Positions 1 to 7,553 of a stretch of 64,000 nt of DNA are shown piece by piece. How positions within the stretch are numbered: position 1 is the stretch's first letter; each line of letters opens with the position of its first letter. The stretch is from an uncultured Collinsella sp. (GTDB taxonomy: Bacteria; Actinomycetota; Coriobacteriia; Coriobacteriales; Coriobacteriaceae). Below the pieces are notes generated by a model. It saw only the letters and a list, made by a program, of their open reading frames with translations. It was not told where the DNA came from and did not search any database. Position numbers and translations under genes: made by a program. The DNA is taken from positions 186,001 to 250,000 of the forward strand of contig CAUESV010000001.1 of NCBI GenBank assembly GCA_959020715.1. The letters are read 5' to 3'.

Positions 1-335
1 ACAAAGGAGTCGAAGACCTCGTCTGCACCGACCGGGGCGATGAGGGCTAGCTCGCGCATCTGTCGAACGCATGCCCAAGCCGTTTCGTCTGCCGCCGCAA
101 TGGCACTATCGCTCAGTGAGCCAGTCTTTCTTCGGCACTCCTGCTTGATTGCCGCCGAGACAAGATATGAAACGTCTTTGACCGAAAGCGACGAGGCAAA
201 CAGGGCAATCCGCTCCGAGGCGTCGGCAATCTCGATCAGATGGACGACATTTGCCGTACGGTCGGACCTGCCAGAAAAATAATCCATCCATACGTTGGTA
301 TCGATTAACAGCTTGAGGACGCCTTCTGTGCTCAT
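1..335 (-). CDS. PIN-domain toxin, partial (C-terminus off the left edge)
   Basis: Probable VapC-like ribonuclease toxin. The first residues include LLIDTNVWMDYFSG, the start of a PIN fold with the first metal-binding Asp in IDTNVWMD. The rest is Ala-rich and helical, and the reading frame runs off the window after about 111 residues. The ATG at 335 overlaps the antitoxin stop codon in an ATGA arrangement, so the two are translationally coupled. PIN toxins usually cleave tRNA or other RNA; the substrate here is unknown. The family call is firm, the biological role is inferred from the pairing. Confidence 0.8.
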   Translation of the reverse strand, partial: MSTEGVLKLLIDTNVWMDYFSGRSDRTANVVHLIEIADASERIALFASSLSVKDVSYLVSAAIKQECRRKTGSLSDSAIAAADETAWACVRQMRELALIAPVGADEVFDSF

Positions 336-691
336 AGTTCCACCCATTCGGGATAGCGCTCCGCCATGGCCTCCTCATAGAGGTCGTCATAGTCTCCCGA
401 GAACTCAGGGATGGGGATGCCGTATTTGAGGCACGAATCGCGAACGATATGGCTGCCTTGCGCGGCCCTTGACTCCATGCGCCGGGGCTCCACTCCGTCA
501 GAAACTGGAGCCGCCGCGTCTCCCTTCGAGGGCATGCGTCCGTTAACGACCAGATACTCCCAAAGTGTCCGAACGGCTTGTGACGGCGTCATGCCAATAT
601 GAGTCAGGACGGCGTCTCCCGCCTCTTTGAGCTGGCGATCTATACGCACGTTCATCTGAACTGGCCGTGAGTCTAGTATCGACATAGACAT
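332..691 (-). CDS. RelB/DinJ-family antitoxin
   Basis: This 119-residue protein carries an N-terminal ribbon-helix-helix region typical of RelB/DinJ antitoxins (VQMNVRIDRQLKEAGDAV, then a helix beginning GMTPSQAVRTLWEYL). The C-terminal half is acidic and would wrap the toxin. It is first in a two-gene operon with the PIN toxin, with a 4-base ATGA overlap. An AGGAG ribosome site sits about 7 bases before the ATG at 691; a second in-frame ATG lies two codons later. A perfect 9-bp dyad just upstream suggests autoregulation. RelB/DinJ proteins more often pair with RelE/YafQ-type toxins, so the PIN partner is a less common combination. Confidence 0.85.
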   Translation of the reverse strand: MSMSILDSRPVQMNVRIDRQLKEAGDAVLTHIGMTPSQAVRTLWEYLVVNGRMPSKGDAAAPVSDGVEPRRMESRAAQGSHIVRDSCLKYGIPIPEFSGDYDDLYEEAMAERYPEWVEL

Positions 692-702
692 GTTGGCTCC
701 TT

Positions 703-735
703 TTGCTATACGCTTTCCTTAATTAAGTATAGCAA
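703..735 (-). promoter_or_regulatory. Inverted-repeat operator of the toxin-antitoxin operon
   Basis: Perfect 9-bp arms TTGCTATAC (703-711) and GTATAGCAA (727-735) are separated by 15 bases, directly upstream of the antitoxin ribosome site. Read on the minus strand the distal arm contains TATACT, a good -10 element. A ribbon-helix-helix repressor bound here would block RNA polymerase, the usual conditional autoregulation of such operons. Binding is inferred. Confidence 0.6.
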
Positions 736-906
736 TTTGTCAGACAAACAGACGCCTCAGTACTGAAGCGTTCGTTTGACCGGGTTTGCCGTTGTGGGAT
801 TAGTCAATAAAAGAAGCTGATACATGTTTGAGATAACTGCCCACATCAGCTGCAATTCGCTATCCACAGGCAATGAGTCCCGCAACGAAGCGCCATGCAC
901 AAGCTT

Positions 907-2538
907 TTATAGTTCAATCACTTCGTCGCAAGCCTCAAGCAACTCGGGATCATGCGAGACAACAACCACTATATGATCTTCTTTCTTCTGTTGCAGAATA
1001 TCAATGAACGCTGACCTACTCGCTCCGTCAAGAGCCGACGTCGGTTCATCGAATAACATGACGGGTGAGTCCTTAAGCAATACACGAATAATCGCAATCT
1101 TCTGCTTCTCACCACCCGATATATTATGGTTTTGCTCGTCCAGCACCCCATCAAGACCATTGGGAAGTGTTGAGACCAGTTTGGTCAGACCAAACTGGTC
1201 TACAAGTCGCCCGACTTCAAGAATTGGACAATTATCGCCCGCGAGTAGCGTCAGATTCTCTCTGAGTGTTCCGTTAACGACATCGGGTTCTTGCTCGGCA
1301 ATACCAACGACATACGAGCGTAGATTAATAGAATCAATCTGGCTCAAATCAACCTCGTCATAAGCAATAGTCCCAACGCAATCATCGGGATATAGACCAG
1401 CTATGCCATCGAGAAGCGTGCTTTTCCCGCTTCCGTTTGCGCCCGACACGCCGTATAAGACTCCTCGATTAAGCGAGATGAGCTCTGGATAATCTATGAT
1501 TCGATCGGTATCAGGGCGACAAATCGACAGGCCCTTGCACACAAGTGAAACAGGAGAACCAATGCGGACAGAACCGTTCGCCTCTTCATCCATTGCCCAA
1601 AGGCGCTTAAGGCGTTGGGCGCTCACCTTGCTCGCCTGGTAGCTTTTGCCCCAAGAAAGCAAGTTCACCAGAGCGGAATTGGCGCTCGAATAATAGCTCA
1701 ATGCCGTCAGCAGAAAACCAACCGGCATTTTACCTGCGACAATCTCACAGCCTCCAATCGCGAGCAAACAGAACTGCGCAAAGGAAAAAATCAACTGATT
1801 CGCAAGTTCGAACCGTGATCCGGCTTTTTGGTTAGCCAATATAGCTGGATAAAGACCATCGAAAGCCTTCTGCAGCCTCAAGGAATAGAAATCAAATAAT
1901 GAATGGCGACGAAGAAAGGAGACGCTCTCCAGCTGGCTCTGGAGAGTCCCATAGAAAGCAGCGGTCTTTTCTTGAAACTCAAAGCCTCGATTGAACAGCA
2001 GCCCGCTAAACAATCGATAAACTACTGCCCCCGTAACGATGCAGGCTAGACAGGCAATCGCCATCGCAATGTTTATATTCATCAACATAATCAAGGAACA
2101 GATAATCGCTGCAACACCGCCAATGATATTTGACGCCGATGTTATTCCGAATATTATGAGGTCGTTTGAATCGTGATTGATTTGCTGATTATAATAGCCC
2201 GCATCAAATCCGATGAAAAACTTCCGGGGCAAACGCTTGACGTGTTCAAGTGTGTCAGCGTTAAGTTGATATCCCGCATGCGCTTGAAGGTCGACATAGA
2301 TTAGGGAAGTCCAATAGGCCAACACCGAACCCACAATGGCGACCACGCCAATCGCGAAAATACATAAGACTAGCGTCCGCAAACTAATACCGAGGACATT
2401 TTTTGCCGCCAGCACATTTACAGTCAGTCCCAACAGATATGGTTCAGCAAGGCTGCACAGCTGAGACAAGACATCGAGAAGCAGATAGACATAAAGCCTT
2501 GGCTTATGGAGGAGATATATCTTCCAAAATCTAAACAT
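907..2538 (-). CDS. ABC transporter, fused membrane and ATPase domains (peptide exporter)
   Basis: A 543-residue half-transporter: an N-terminal six-helix exporter-type membrane domain (about residues 1-310), then a nucleotide-binding domain. The latter has Walker A GANGSGKS (around 370), signature ISGGEKQK (around 473), Walker B VMLFDEPTSALD (around 497) and an H-loop VVVSHD near the end. There is no N-terminal C39 peptidase domain, so any leader would be cleaved elsewhere or not at all. The ATG at 2538 is chosen over an upstream in-frame one because it overlaps the maturase stop by 8 bases and has GAGG at a suitable distance. Last gene of the peptide operon; it most likely exports the matured peptide. 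Confidence 0.88.
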   Translation of the reverse strand: MFRFWKIYLLHKPRLYVYLLLDVLSQLCSLAEPYLLGLTVNVLAAKNVLGISLRTLVLCIFAIGVVAIVGSVLAYWTSLIYVDLQAHAGYQLNADTLEHVKRLPRKFFIGFDAGYYNQQINHDSNDLIIFGITSASNIIGGVAAIICSLIMLMNINIAMAIACLACIVTGAVVYRLFSGLLFNRGFEFQEKTAAFYGTLQSQLESVSFLRRHSLFDFYSLRLQKAFDGLYPAILANQKAGSRFELANQLIFSFAQFCLLAIGGCEIVAGKMPVGFLLTALSYYSSANSALVNLLSWGKSYQASKVSAQRLKRLWAMDEEANGSVRIGSPVSLVCKGLSICRPDTDRIIDYPELISLNRGVLYGVSGANGSGKSTLLDGIAGLYPDDCVGTIAYDEVDLSQIDSINLRSYVVGIAEQEPDVVNGTLRENLTLLAGDNCPILEVGRLVDQFGLTKLVSTLPNGLDGVLDEQNHNISGGEKQKIAIIRVLLKDSPVMLFDEPTSALDGASRSAFIDILQQKKEDHIVVVVSHDPELLEACDEVIEL

Positions 2539-3817
2539 CGTGATTTGCCTCATGCGAATACTGATAATTACAAGCCAACCGCATTCTCTGCCTGGCATTG
2601 AATTTAACGCTCGCGCATTTTCTCTGGCCCTCCATCGCGGCGTGGGGACATCCGCCCATACAAGCCGGAAACATTACACACTCGCCACATACTGGGTCGT
2701 TTGGTAAATACTCCATCCATTTCAAATAGTTCGAATTAGCTTTCACACCTTCTCGAACATTTCCAACGGCGCACTCGCCCTTGCCAACCTCATCCCAACA
2801 TTTAAAAAGTCTACCAAGCGGATCGATGACAAACGAATTAAGGGAAACCGCACAGCAGACGCCTGGTTCATACGGCGTAAACGGAATAACGTTGAATCCG
2901 CGCTCGCTAGCTTTATCCATAAAGAACGTTTCAACTTGAGAGAATCCACGCTGCGAGAAACAATGAATGTCATTTGAGCAGGTATCGTTAACATTGTCGA
3001 CCGCCGCAAGATAAATCGCGACTTTACCGCGAAGCCCCCTAGCTTCAAGCTCATCGATCAACGCATCAACCTCTTTGCTATTGGATTCATCAACATTCAC
3101 GCGAATGGTAATTTGAAGAACGTCGGCACATGAGATGATATTGTCGATAATGGCGTCATATGTCGGGCGACCGTCAGCTGGGACCCTCCGCGAATCATGA
3201 TCCCTCTTTGAGCCATCGATAGTGATTTGAACCGAACCGACCTGACAATCAGCAAGCTTTTGAGCAATTTCTCGCGTCAAGAGATATCCGTTCGTTACCA
3301 TTCCGGCAGAATAAGTGGCGCCTGGCCTAATCGCTCCTCTCAGTTCTTTTGTCAGTCGCTCAATCATATCCACGCAAAGTAAGGGCTCGCCTCCATACCA
3401 GTCAACGTGAAGATCGTTGATCCCGGAATAGCCGGAACGCACAAACGTTGCGACATCCGTCATTGTTTCCTCTGACATAGTGGGGTGCGAGCAGCCCTTT
3501 TCATAGCAGTAGGGGCACCTAAAGTTGCACGCCAGCGTTGGAGCAATCGTCAGGCCTAAATAGTCATTTGCAAACCTTGCCGACAGGCTCTCGAGCATCA
3601 ACAGTCGCCGCTCGTCAACATCGTCATCTACCAACATGCCGCCTATCTTAAGGGCCTCTTCGAAATCACCATCTAAGGCAGCGGCACCCTTGCGAAATAA
3701 ATTCAGTTTATTCATGTGCGCAGCGTCAAGGTCGAGAACACCACCAGACCGGGTATTGTAGATAGTGATCCCGTTCACATCGTTCTCTTCAATAACGTTA
3801 AATTCAGACTCTTTCAT
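2531..3817 (-). CDS. Radical SAM/SPASM peptide maturase
   Basis: A 428-residue enzyme. Residues near 97-104 carry the radical SAM cluster motif CNFRCPYC, followed by DWYGGEPLL in the SAM-binding region. The C-terminal third has a SPASM-type cysteine set (KCWDE, then CGECVMFPACMGGCP) that would hold auxiliary iron-sulfur clusters. Enzymes of this build install thioether or carbon-carbon links in ribosomal peptides. The region before the motif may serve as a peptide-recognition domain. A GGAG site precedes the ATG. The neighbours (a Cys-rich peptide, immunity-like ABC genes and an exporter) support a peptide substrate. A clear paralogue lies at 63411-64000. The exact linkage formed cannot be read from sequence. 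Confidence 0.9.
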   Translation of the reverse strand: MKESEFNVIEENDVNGITIYNTRSGGVLDLDAAHMNKLNLFRKGAAALDGDFEEALKIGGMLVDDDVDERRLLMLESLSARFANDYLGLTIAPTLACNFRCPYCYEKGCSHPTMSEETMTDVATFVRSGYSGINDLHVDWYGGEPLLCVDMIERLTKELRGAIRPGATYSAGMVTNGYLLTREIAQKLADCQVGSVQITIDGSKRDHDSRRVPADGRPTYDAIIDNIISCADVLQITIRVNVDESNSKEVDALIDELEARGLRGKVAIYLAAVDNVNDTCSNDIHCFSQRGFSQVETFFMDKASERGFNVIPFTPYEPGVCCAVSLNSFVIDPLGRLFKCWDEVGKGECAVGNVREGVKANSNYLKWMEYLPNDPVCGECVMFPACMGGCPHAAMEGQRKCASVKFNARQRMRLACNYQYSHEANHDV

Positions 3818-4627
3818 TTATATGCTCCGTTTTCTGATGGCACCCTTGATGGCCCAACAAAGTCCAAGGATGACAATGGGGACGACTGTTGCCAGCACTA
3901 CAAATAGCAACGTCCCCGGCACGATGAATTGAATTGATCGCGGGGACGCAAGGGTTGCGAGCCATGTCAAGTGCAGTGGCATATTTGCATTCCCGTACCC
4001 CAAATAAAGCAGCAAGATGATGAACGATAGAACGAACGCGCCATTTCCAAAGAGCGAGATGGCCAGGACGAGCAGCAGACATAACGTTGTGCAAATCAAG
4101 GCAGCAAGGGACAGTCGAAGTAGAAACTCTCCGATCACATCCATCGTCATTCCTATGCCACACGCACTTTGGACCACACTAACGAGTATCGAGAAGAGGA
4201 CAAAACCACCGACAAGCGCGACAATCGAGACAAGAGTCCTTGCAACCAACAACTGTATTGTTTGCATTCCCCTTGCATAGGAAGCAAGCCATTGAGATCC
4301 TGTTATCGGGGTTCGAAACGCATAGCCGATGACGAGAACAGCAACAATAGGGAAGAACAAAGAGTGAGCAAGCGGTGCCACAGTGGAAAGGTAGCGAGCT
4401 CCATCCTTAACGAGGTCTCCCGGAATTCCTTTAAAACCATATTGTGGGTTTGGAAAGAAGCCCATGATACCGTCGCCAAGCCAATCGCTCGTTCCGTAGG
4501 CTCTCCATGGTTCAAATGATACTGAATAAAGCAATGCGAGCACGAAACCTGCCACAATCAGCAGAAGAGGCGTTTTGCTCTTCATAACTCGATAGGCTTC
4601 AGCCTTGATCATTTCTTTGTAGCGCAT
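3818..4627 (-). CDS. ABC-2-type membrane permease (LanE/G-like), second copy
   Basis: A 269-residue membrane protein with about six hydrophobic segments and an N-terminal cytoplasmic start typical of ABC-2 permeases. The ATG at 4627 follows a strong GAGGAGGGGG ribosome site and lies 2 bases after the stop of the previous permease, so an in-frame start 20 codons upstream was rejected. It shares the early motif AYGTSD with the neighbouring permease (YGTYGTSD), showing the two arose by duplication. With the ATPase at 5411-6139 they form a 1+2 arrangement like the LanFEG self-protection transporters of lantibiotic producers. An immunity role is inferred. Confidence 0.8.
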   Translation of the reverse strand: MRYKEMIKAEAYRVMKSKTPLLLIVAGFVLALLYSVSFEPWRAYGTSDWLGDGIMGFFPNPQYGFKGIPGDLVKDGARYLSTVAPLAHSLFFPIVAVLVIGYAFRTPITGSQWLASYARGMQTIQLLVARTLVSIVALVGGFVLFSILVSVVQSACGIGMTMDVIGEFLLRLSLAALICTTLCLLLVLAISLFGNGAFVLSFIILLLYLGYGNANMPLHLTWLATLASPRSIQFIVPGTLLFVVLATVVPIVILGLCWAIKGAIRKRSI

Positions 4628-4629
4628 TT

Positions 4630-5433
4630 TTACCCCCTCCTCGTTTTGATCCCCATGGCCCCAAGCCACAACGAAACAACGGCGCAAATAACAGCGAACA
4701 GAATGATCTGGTTAATAGTTAGGCCTTGAAAGCACAGATTTCCAAGATGGCGTAGGTATGGTCCGACGGAGAGCCACCAGGGAATTTGCGTCGATGCGTG
4801 ATTGGAAAAGACCACCAGCGTATATTCATCGGAGGCGAGCAGCGTCCCGACCAACACCAACATAATGCTAAGCGGTGCATTTCTAAGTAAATAGAAAACT
4901 GCCATCGACTGAGCCACCAATGCAGCCAAAATTAGATCAATCAAAAGCAACACGGGCAGGTATCGATTAAGAAACACTTGCCCGTCCACATAACAGCCAA
5001 GCGGAGATTTGAAGAGAGTGAATCCCGAAAACAGGCTAAACGCTGTTGAGGTTGCAATCGTCAGAACAAGCCACTTTGCGACAACGGCCTTTGCTATACC
5101 CGCACCTTTTGCATACGTCACTTCTGAAGACCTGCTTTGATAATCCATAGCACAGGAAATAACAATGCATCCTACTAGAACGAAAAACCACTCGTAGGTC
5201 ATGAATAGTGCCGTCCGAACCGCCGAACCAGCCGGATCACTCTTGTCGAGGATGTTTGCAAAGAAACCAATCTGTTTGCCAACTCCCCCTAAATCAGATG
5301 TTCCATAAGTTCCGTACATATTTGGATTACAGACATCTTTAACAATCCAAATTCCCCAGATCAACAACACGAAAAAGGCTGGGTTTCTGAGCAATCGGCG
5401 GGCTTCGCATCTAATCAGTCGCATAAGTTGCAT
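4630..5433 (-). CDS. ABC-2-type membrane permease (LanE/G-like), first copy
   Basis: A 267-residue protein with about six transmembrane stretches. The ATG at 5433 lies inside the end of the ATPase gene (23-base overlap) and has GGGGAGG ten bases before it, so the two are coupled. The N-terminus is basic (MRLIRCEARRLLRN) and the first large extracytoplasmic loop contains YGTYGTSD, shared with the next permease. Together with the ATPase it most likely pumps or expels the mature peptide from the membrane of the producer. Substrate specificity is not visible. Confidence 0.8.
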   Translation of the reverse strand: MQLMRLIRCEARRLLRNPAFFVLLIWGIWIVKDVCNPNMYGTYGTSDLGGVGKQIGFFANILDKSDPAGSAVRTALFMTYEWFFVLVGCIVISCAMDYQSRSSEVTYAKGAGIAKAVVAKWLVLTIATSTAFSLFSGFTLFKSPLGCYVDGQVFLNRYLPVLLLIDLILAALVAQSMAVFYLLRNAPLSIMLVLVGTLLASDEYTLVVFSNHASTQIPWWLSVGPYLRHLGNLCFQGLTINQIILFAVICAVVSLWLGAMGIKTRRG

Positions 5434-6139
5434 TATCTGCCTCCCCGATCAAATCCAAAAACCGCTTTTCCAGACTTCTGTCTTTGTAGGAGTTCTCTTC
5501 CTTAACGAGAAGTCTGCCTTGATGGAGAAACGCAAAAGATGTCGCAACTTTCTCCAATTCATCTAAGTTATGGCTTGAAATGAGCACCGTTTTATCCCGT
5601 TTGTCCTTCAACGACAGCAGGAGATCACGCACCTCAATCACACCCAGTGGATCGAGCCCGTTTATGGGTTCATCCATGATGAGTAGTTGCGGGTTGCCCA
5701 GAAGAGCCGTTCCGATATCCAGGCGACGCTTCATGCCGAGCGAGTATTGTTTTACCGATGCATCCGCCGCATTTTCTAGGCCAACGGCAGCGAGCACTCG
5801 ATTAACTTCACTTTTCGGCAGCCCCCATTCGATACAGCGTGAGATCAAGTTTTCTCGACCGGTTAAGTTCAAGAATGCCCCACAGCCGTCGGGGACGAAT
5901 CCGATATTTCTGCGTGCTCTTGCCAGACCTGCTCTCCCAGACTCGCCGAAAAAACTGATTGAACCTTTCGTTGCTTTAAGCAAGCCAAGAAGAATATCAA
6001 TCAACGTACTCTTCCCCGCGCCGTTCTCCCCAACGAGAGCGCACACTTCGCCCTCATCTATATCAAATGAAACATCAGACAACGCCCAGTTTTTGCCGTA
6101 GCGCTTTGATAGATCCTTGATTGAAATCGCATTACCCAT
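5411..6139 (-). CDS. ABC transporter ATP-binding protein (LanF/BcrA-like)
   Basis: A 242-residue stand-alone ATPase: Walker A GENGAGKST near residue 40, signature YSLGMKRRLDI near 135, Walker B LLIMDEPINGLDP near 157 and an H-loop VLISSHNLDEL. The YSLGMKRRL signature and the length fit the drug/lantibiotic immunity group (CcmA/BcrA/LanF). It follows the precursor peptide gene after an attenuator hairpin and overlaps its permease partner by 23 bases. The ATG at 6139 has only a distant GAGG, so translation may be modest. Confidence 0.88.
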   Translation of the reverse strand: MGNAISIKDLSKRYGKNWALSDVSFDIDEGEVCALVGENGAGKSTLIDILLGLLKATKGSISFFGESGRAGLARARRNIGFVPDGCGAFLNLTGRENLISRCIEWGLPKSEVNRVLAAVGLENAADASVKQYSLGMKRRLDIGTALLGNPQLLIMDEPINGLDPLGVIEVRDLLLSLKDKRDKTVLISSHNLDELEKVATSFAFLHQGRLLVKEENSYKDRSLEKRFLDLIGEADNATYATD

Positions 6140-6163
6140 GTCTCATGAACCTCATTAAAAAAG

Positions 6164-6202
6164 GCAGCGCGGCCGACGGATGGCAGTTATCGACCACGCT
6201 GC
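6164..6202 (-). terminator. Terminator-like attenuator between peptide gene and ABC genes
   Basis: On the minus strand GCAGCGTGG pairs with CCGCGCTGC (one G-U pair) and is followed at once by six T residues (6157-6162). It lies 40 bases after the stop of the small Cys-rich peptide gene and before the ATPase. RiPP operons often place a leaky terminator here so that the precursor is made in excess over the enzymes. Partial read-through is inferred. Confidence 0.7.
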
Positions 6203-6242
6203 TTACCCTCTGCTGTCTTAACCAGCATTAACGTTCGCGTTG

Positions 6243-6353
6243 CTAGAAATGAACATATACGCCAAAACAGCTACAGCGCGAACACGGGTGGTAATTGCGG
6301 CAGCCACCACCGCCACCCTGCACGTTGCTACACGGATCGATTACCCAGTTCAT
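6243..6353 (-). CDS. Cys-rich RiPP precursor peptide (36 residues)
   Basis: A very short gene with an excellent ribosome site (AAAGGAGG, 5 bases before ATG 6353) and a TAG stop. The peptide begins MNWVIDPC, has a run of five Gly (QGGGGGC), and ends with a Cys-dense core (CRNYHPCSRCSCFG) followed by VYVHF. It has five Cys in 36 residues and no obvious double-Gly leader. It is the first gene of an operon encoding an immunity-type ABC system, a radical SAM/SPASM maturase and an exporter, so it is the likely substrate. The start MxWVIxP recalls short Cys-rich peptides of the Clo7bot type that pair with radical SAM maturases; that family match is tentative. Cysteines could be crosslinked as thioethers. 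Confidence 0.8.
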   Translation of the reverse strand: MNWVIDPCSNVQGGGGGCRNYHPCSRCSCFGVYVHF

Positions 6354-6392
6354 AATTACCTCCTTTCGATTTATCGTCTGTTTTAATACTTA

Positions 6393-6411
6393 GTTATCGT
6401 ATAACGATAAC
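6393..6411 (-). promoter_or_regulatory. Palindromic operator upstream of the peptide gene
   Basis: Perfect 8-bp arms GTTATCGT and ACGATAAC flank a 3-base centre, 40 bases before the peptide start. The half-site TTATCGTTA (minus-strand sense) also occurs at 7470-7478 upstream of the DUF2975-XRE gene pair. A shared regulator, plausibly the XRE protein at 6522-6848, is inferred. Confidence 0.5.
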
Positions 6412-6444
6412 CTTATGATTTCAAGAACTATTTTCAAATAAATT

Positions 6445-6478
6445 AAGGCTCCTACCGATCGTTTGCGGTAGGAGCCTT
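6445..6478 (-). terminator. Intrinsic terminator after the XRE gene
   Basis: Perfect 13-bp stem AAGGCTCCTACCG / CGGTAGGAGCCTT with an 8-base loop. On the minus strand it is followed by TTAATTTATTT. It closes the DUF2975-XRE operon and separates it from the peptide promoter. Confidence 0.85.
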
Positions 6479-6521
6479 GCATGCATACGTTTTTGTCTTC
6501 TTGTCTTCTTATTCTGCTTTG

Positions 6522-6848
6522 TTATTCCTTAGAAAGATCTACTACGTAAACCTCTGTGGGCAATATCTCGGAGGGGTCGGGATTGCGTCTTTGCAAAATC
6601 TTATTCCGTGCACGCGCGATAGTAAGTTCCTCAAGTTCTATTTCACTCACGCGACGGATCAAATCTCCCGGCTGACAATCCAACTCAACACAGATATCGA
6701 GCAATGTCTTCAAGCGTATAGCCTTAATTTTCGCATTACGGATTTTAGAAATGTTAGCTGGCGTATGCCCAGTCGCTCTTATTAGATCGGCATTTGTTTT
6801 CCCGGTCTTGAGCAAAAGTGTCTCAACCTCAATAATGAGATAATCCAT
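6522..6848 (-). CDS. XRE-family helix-turn-helix regulator
   Basis: A 108-residue protein. Residues 10-65 form a Cro/C1-type helix-turn-helix (TNADLIRATGHTPANISKIRN, then LLDICVELDCQPGDLI), the compact type found in YozG-like regulators. The tail is charged and of unknown function. The ATG at 6848 is preferred over an in-frame TTG two codons earlier because AGGTGA lies at good spacing. It follows the DUF2975 gene by 10 bases, the usual partnership for this family. Candidate binding sites are the TTATCGTTA motifs at 6402-6410 and 7470-7478. Confidence 0.8.
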   Translation of the reverse strand: MDYLIIEVETLLLKTGKTNADLIRATGHTPANISKIRNAKIKAIRLKTLLDICVELDCQPGDLIRRVSEIELEELTIARARNKILQRRNPDPSEILPTEVYVVDLSKE

Positions 6849-6858
6849 GGTCAATCAC

Positions 6859-7428
6859 CTAGACCAAATCATCGGACTGGGACTGCAAAAGCGCCCCATA
6901 GCGCCAGAAGATCGACAAAGCGAAAGCAACCATCATTGCAATGATGGATCCCACATCCAACGTGATGCCTGAGTCACCAATCTGAAGGAGAGCGGAATTC
7001 ATACGACAGCTCAACATACAATTGCCCATCATTATTTTTAAATCGCTGCCAATCTGCAGGGAGCCCATCACACCATTAATTGCAAATAGGCAAGCAATAA
7101 CGGCAATCATCCGTGCATGTCGAATAGTAAAAGGCGATTGACGACGGGCGACATCGAAGCTGATGCTTAACAATGTAAACTCCCCTGCAAGGAGCAAAAC
7201 CGCCCATAGCGCCAAGTTTGGAAGCGCGATGCTGCCGCCCTCACCAAGCTCAACGACCCCCTCGATTACCACTGCGCCATTCAAAATGCTATGGCATGCA
7301 ACAATAAATGCCGAACCAAAGACGGCGATAGTAGCGATGGCTATAAGTACCAGCATGGCACAAAGAACCATTCCGATTTTTCTCATGTTATCGAACGACA
7401 TCTCAATTCTTTGAGCGCTATTCGCCAT
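6859..7428 (-). CDS. DUF2975-family membrane protein
   Basis: A 189-residue protein with four predicted membrane segments. The motif RRQSPFTIRHARMI between the second and third segments matches the family's characteristic PF-containing loop. AAAGGAG eight bases before the ATG at 7428 sets the start; an in-frame start 12 codons upstream lacks one. Genes of this family usually sit next to a small XRE regulator, as here, and may act with it as a membrane sensor pair. The molecular function is unknown. It is co-transcribed with the XRE gene, upstream of the peptide operon. Confidence 0.75.
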   Translation of the reverse strand: MANSAQRIEMSFDNMRKIGMVLCAMLVLIAIATIAVFGSAFIVACHSILNGAVVIEGVVELGEGGSIALPNLALWAVLLLAGEFTLLSISFDVARRQSPFTIRHARMIAVIACLFAINGVMGSLQIGSDLKIMMGNCMLSCRMNSALLQIGDSGITLDVGSIIAMMVAFALSIFWRYGALLQSQSDDLV

Positions 7429-7503
7429 AGTAACTCCTTTTGCCATCCAGCAGATCTTATTCAATTATTTTATCGTTACCGGAAACTCTTCTCTACAAGA
7501 AAA

Positions 7504-7530
7504 GGGGCGCTCCCTCATCGGGAACGCCCC
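7504..7530 (-). terminator. Intrinsic terminator of clpC
   Basis: Stem GGGGCGTTCCC / GGGAGCGCCCC on the minus strand with one wobble pair, followed by TTTTCTTG, 24 bases after the clpC stop. Confidence 0.85.
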
Positions 7531-7553
7531 GTCATGCAAGGTATGTTTAATCC

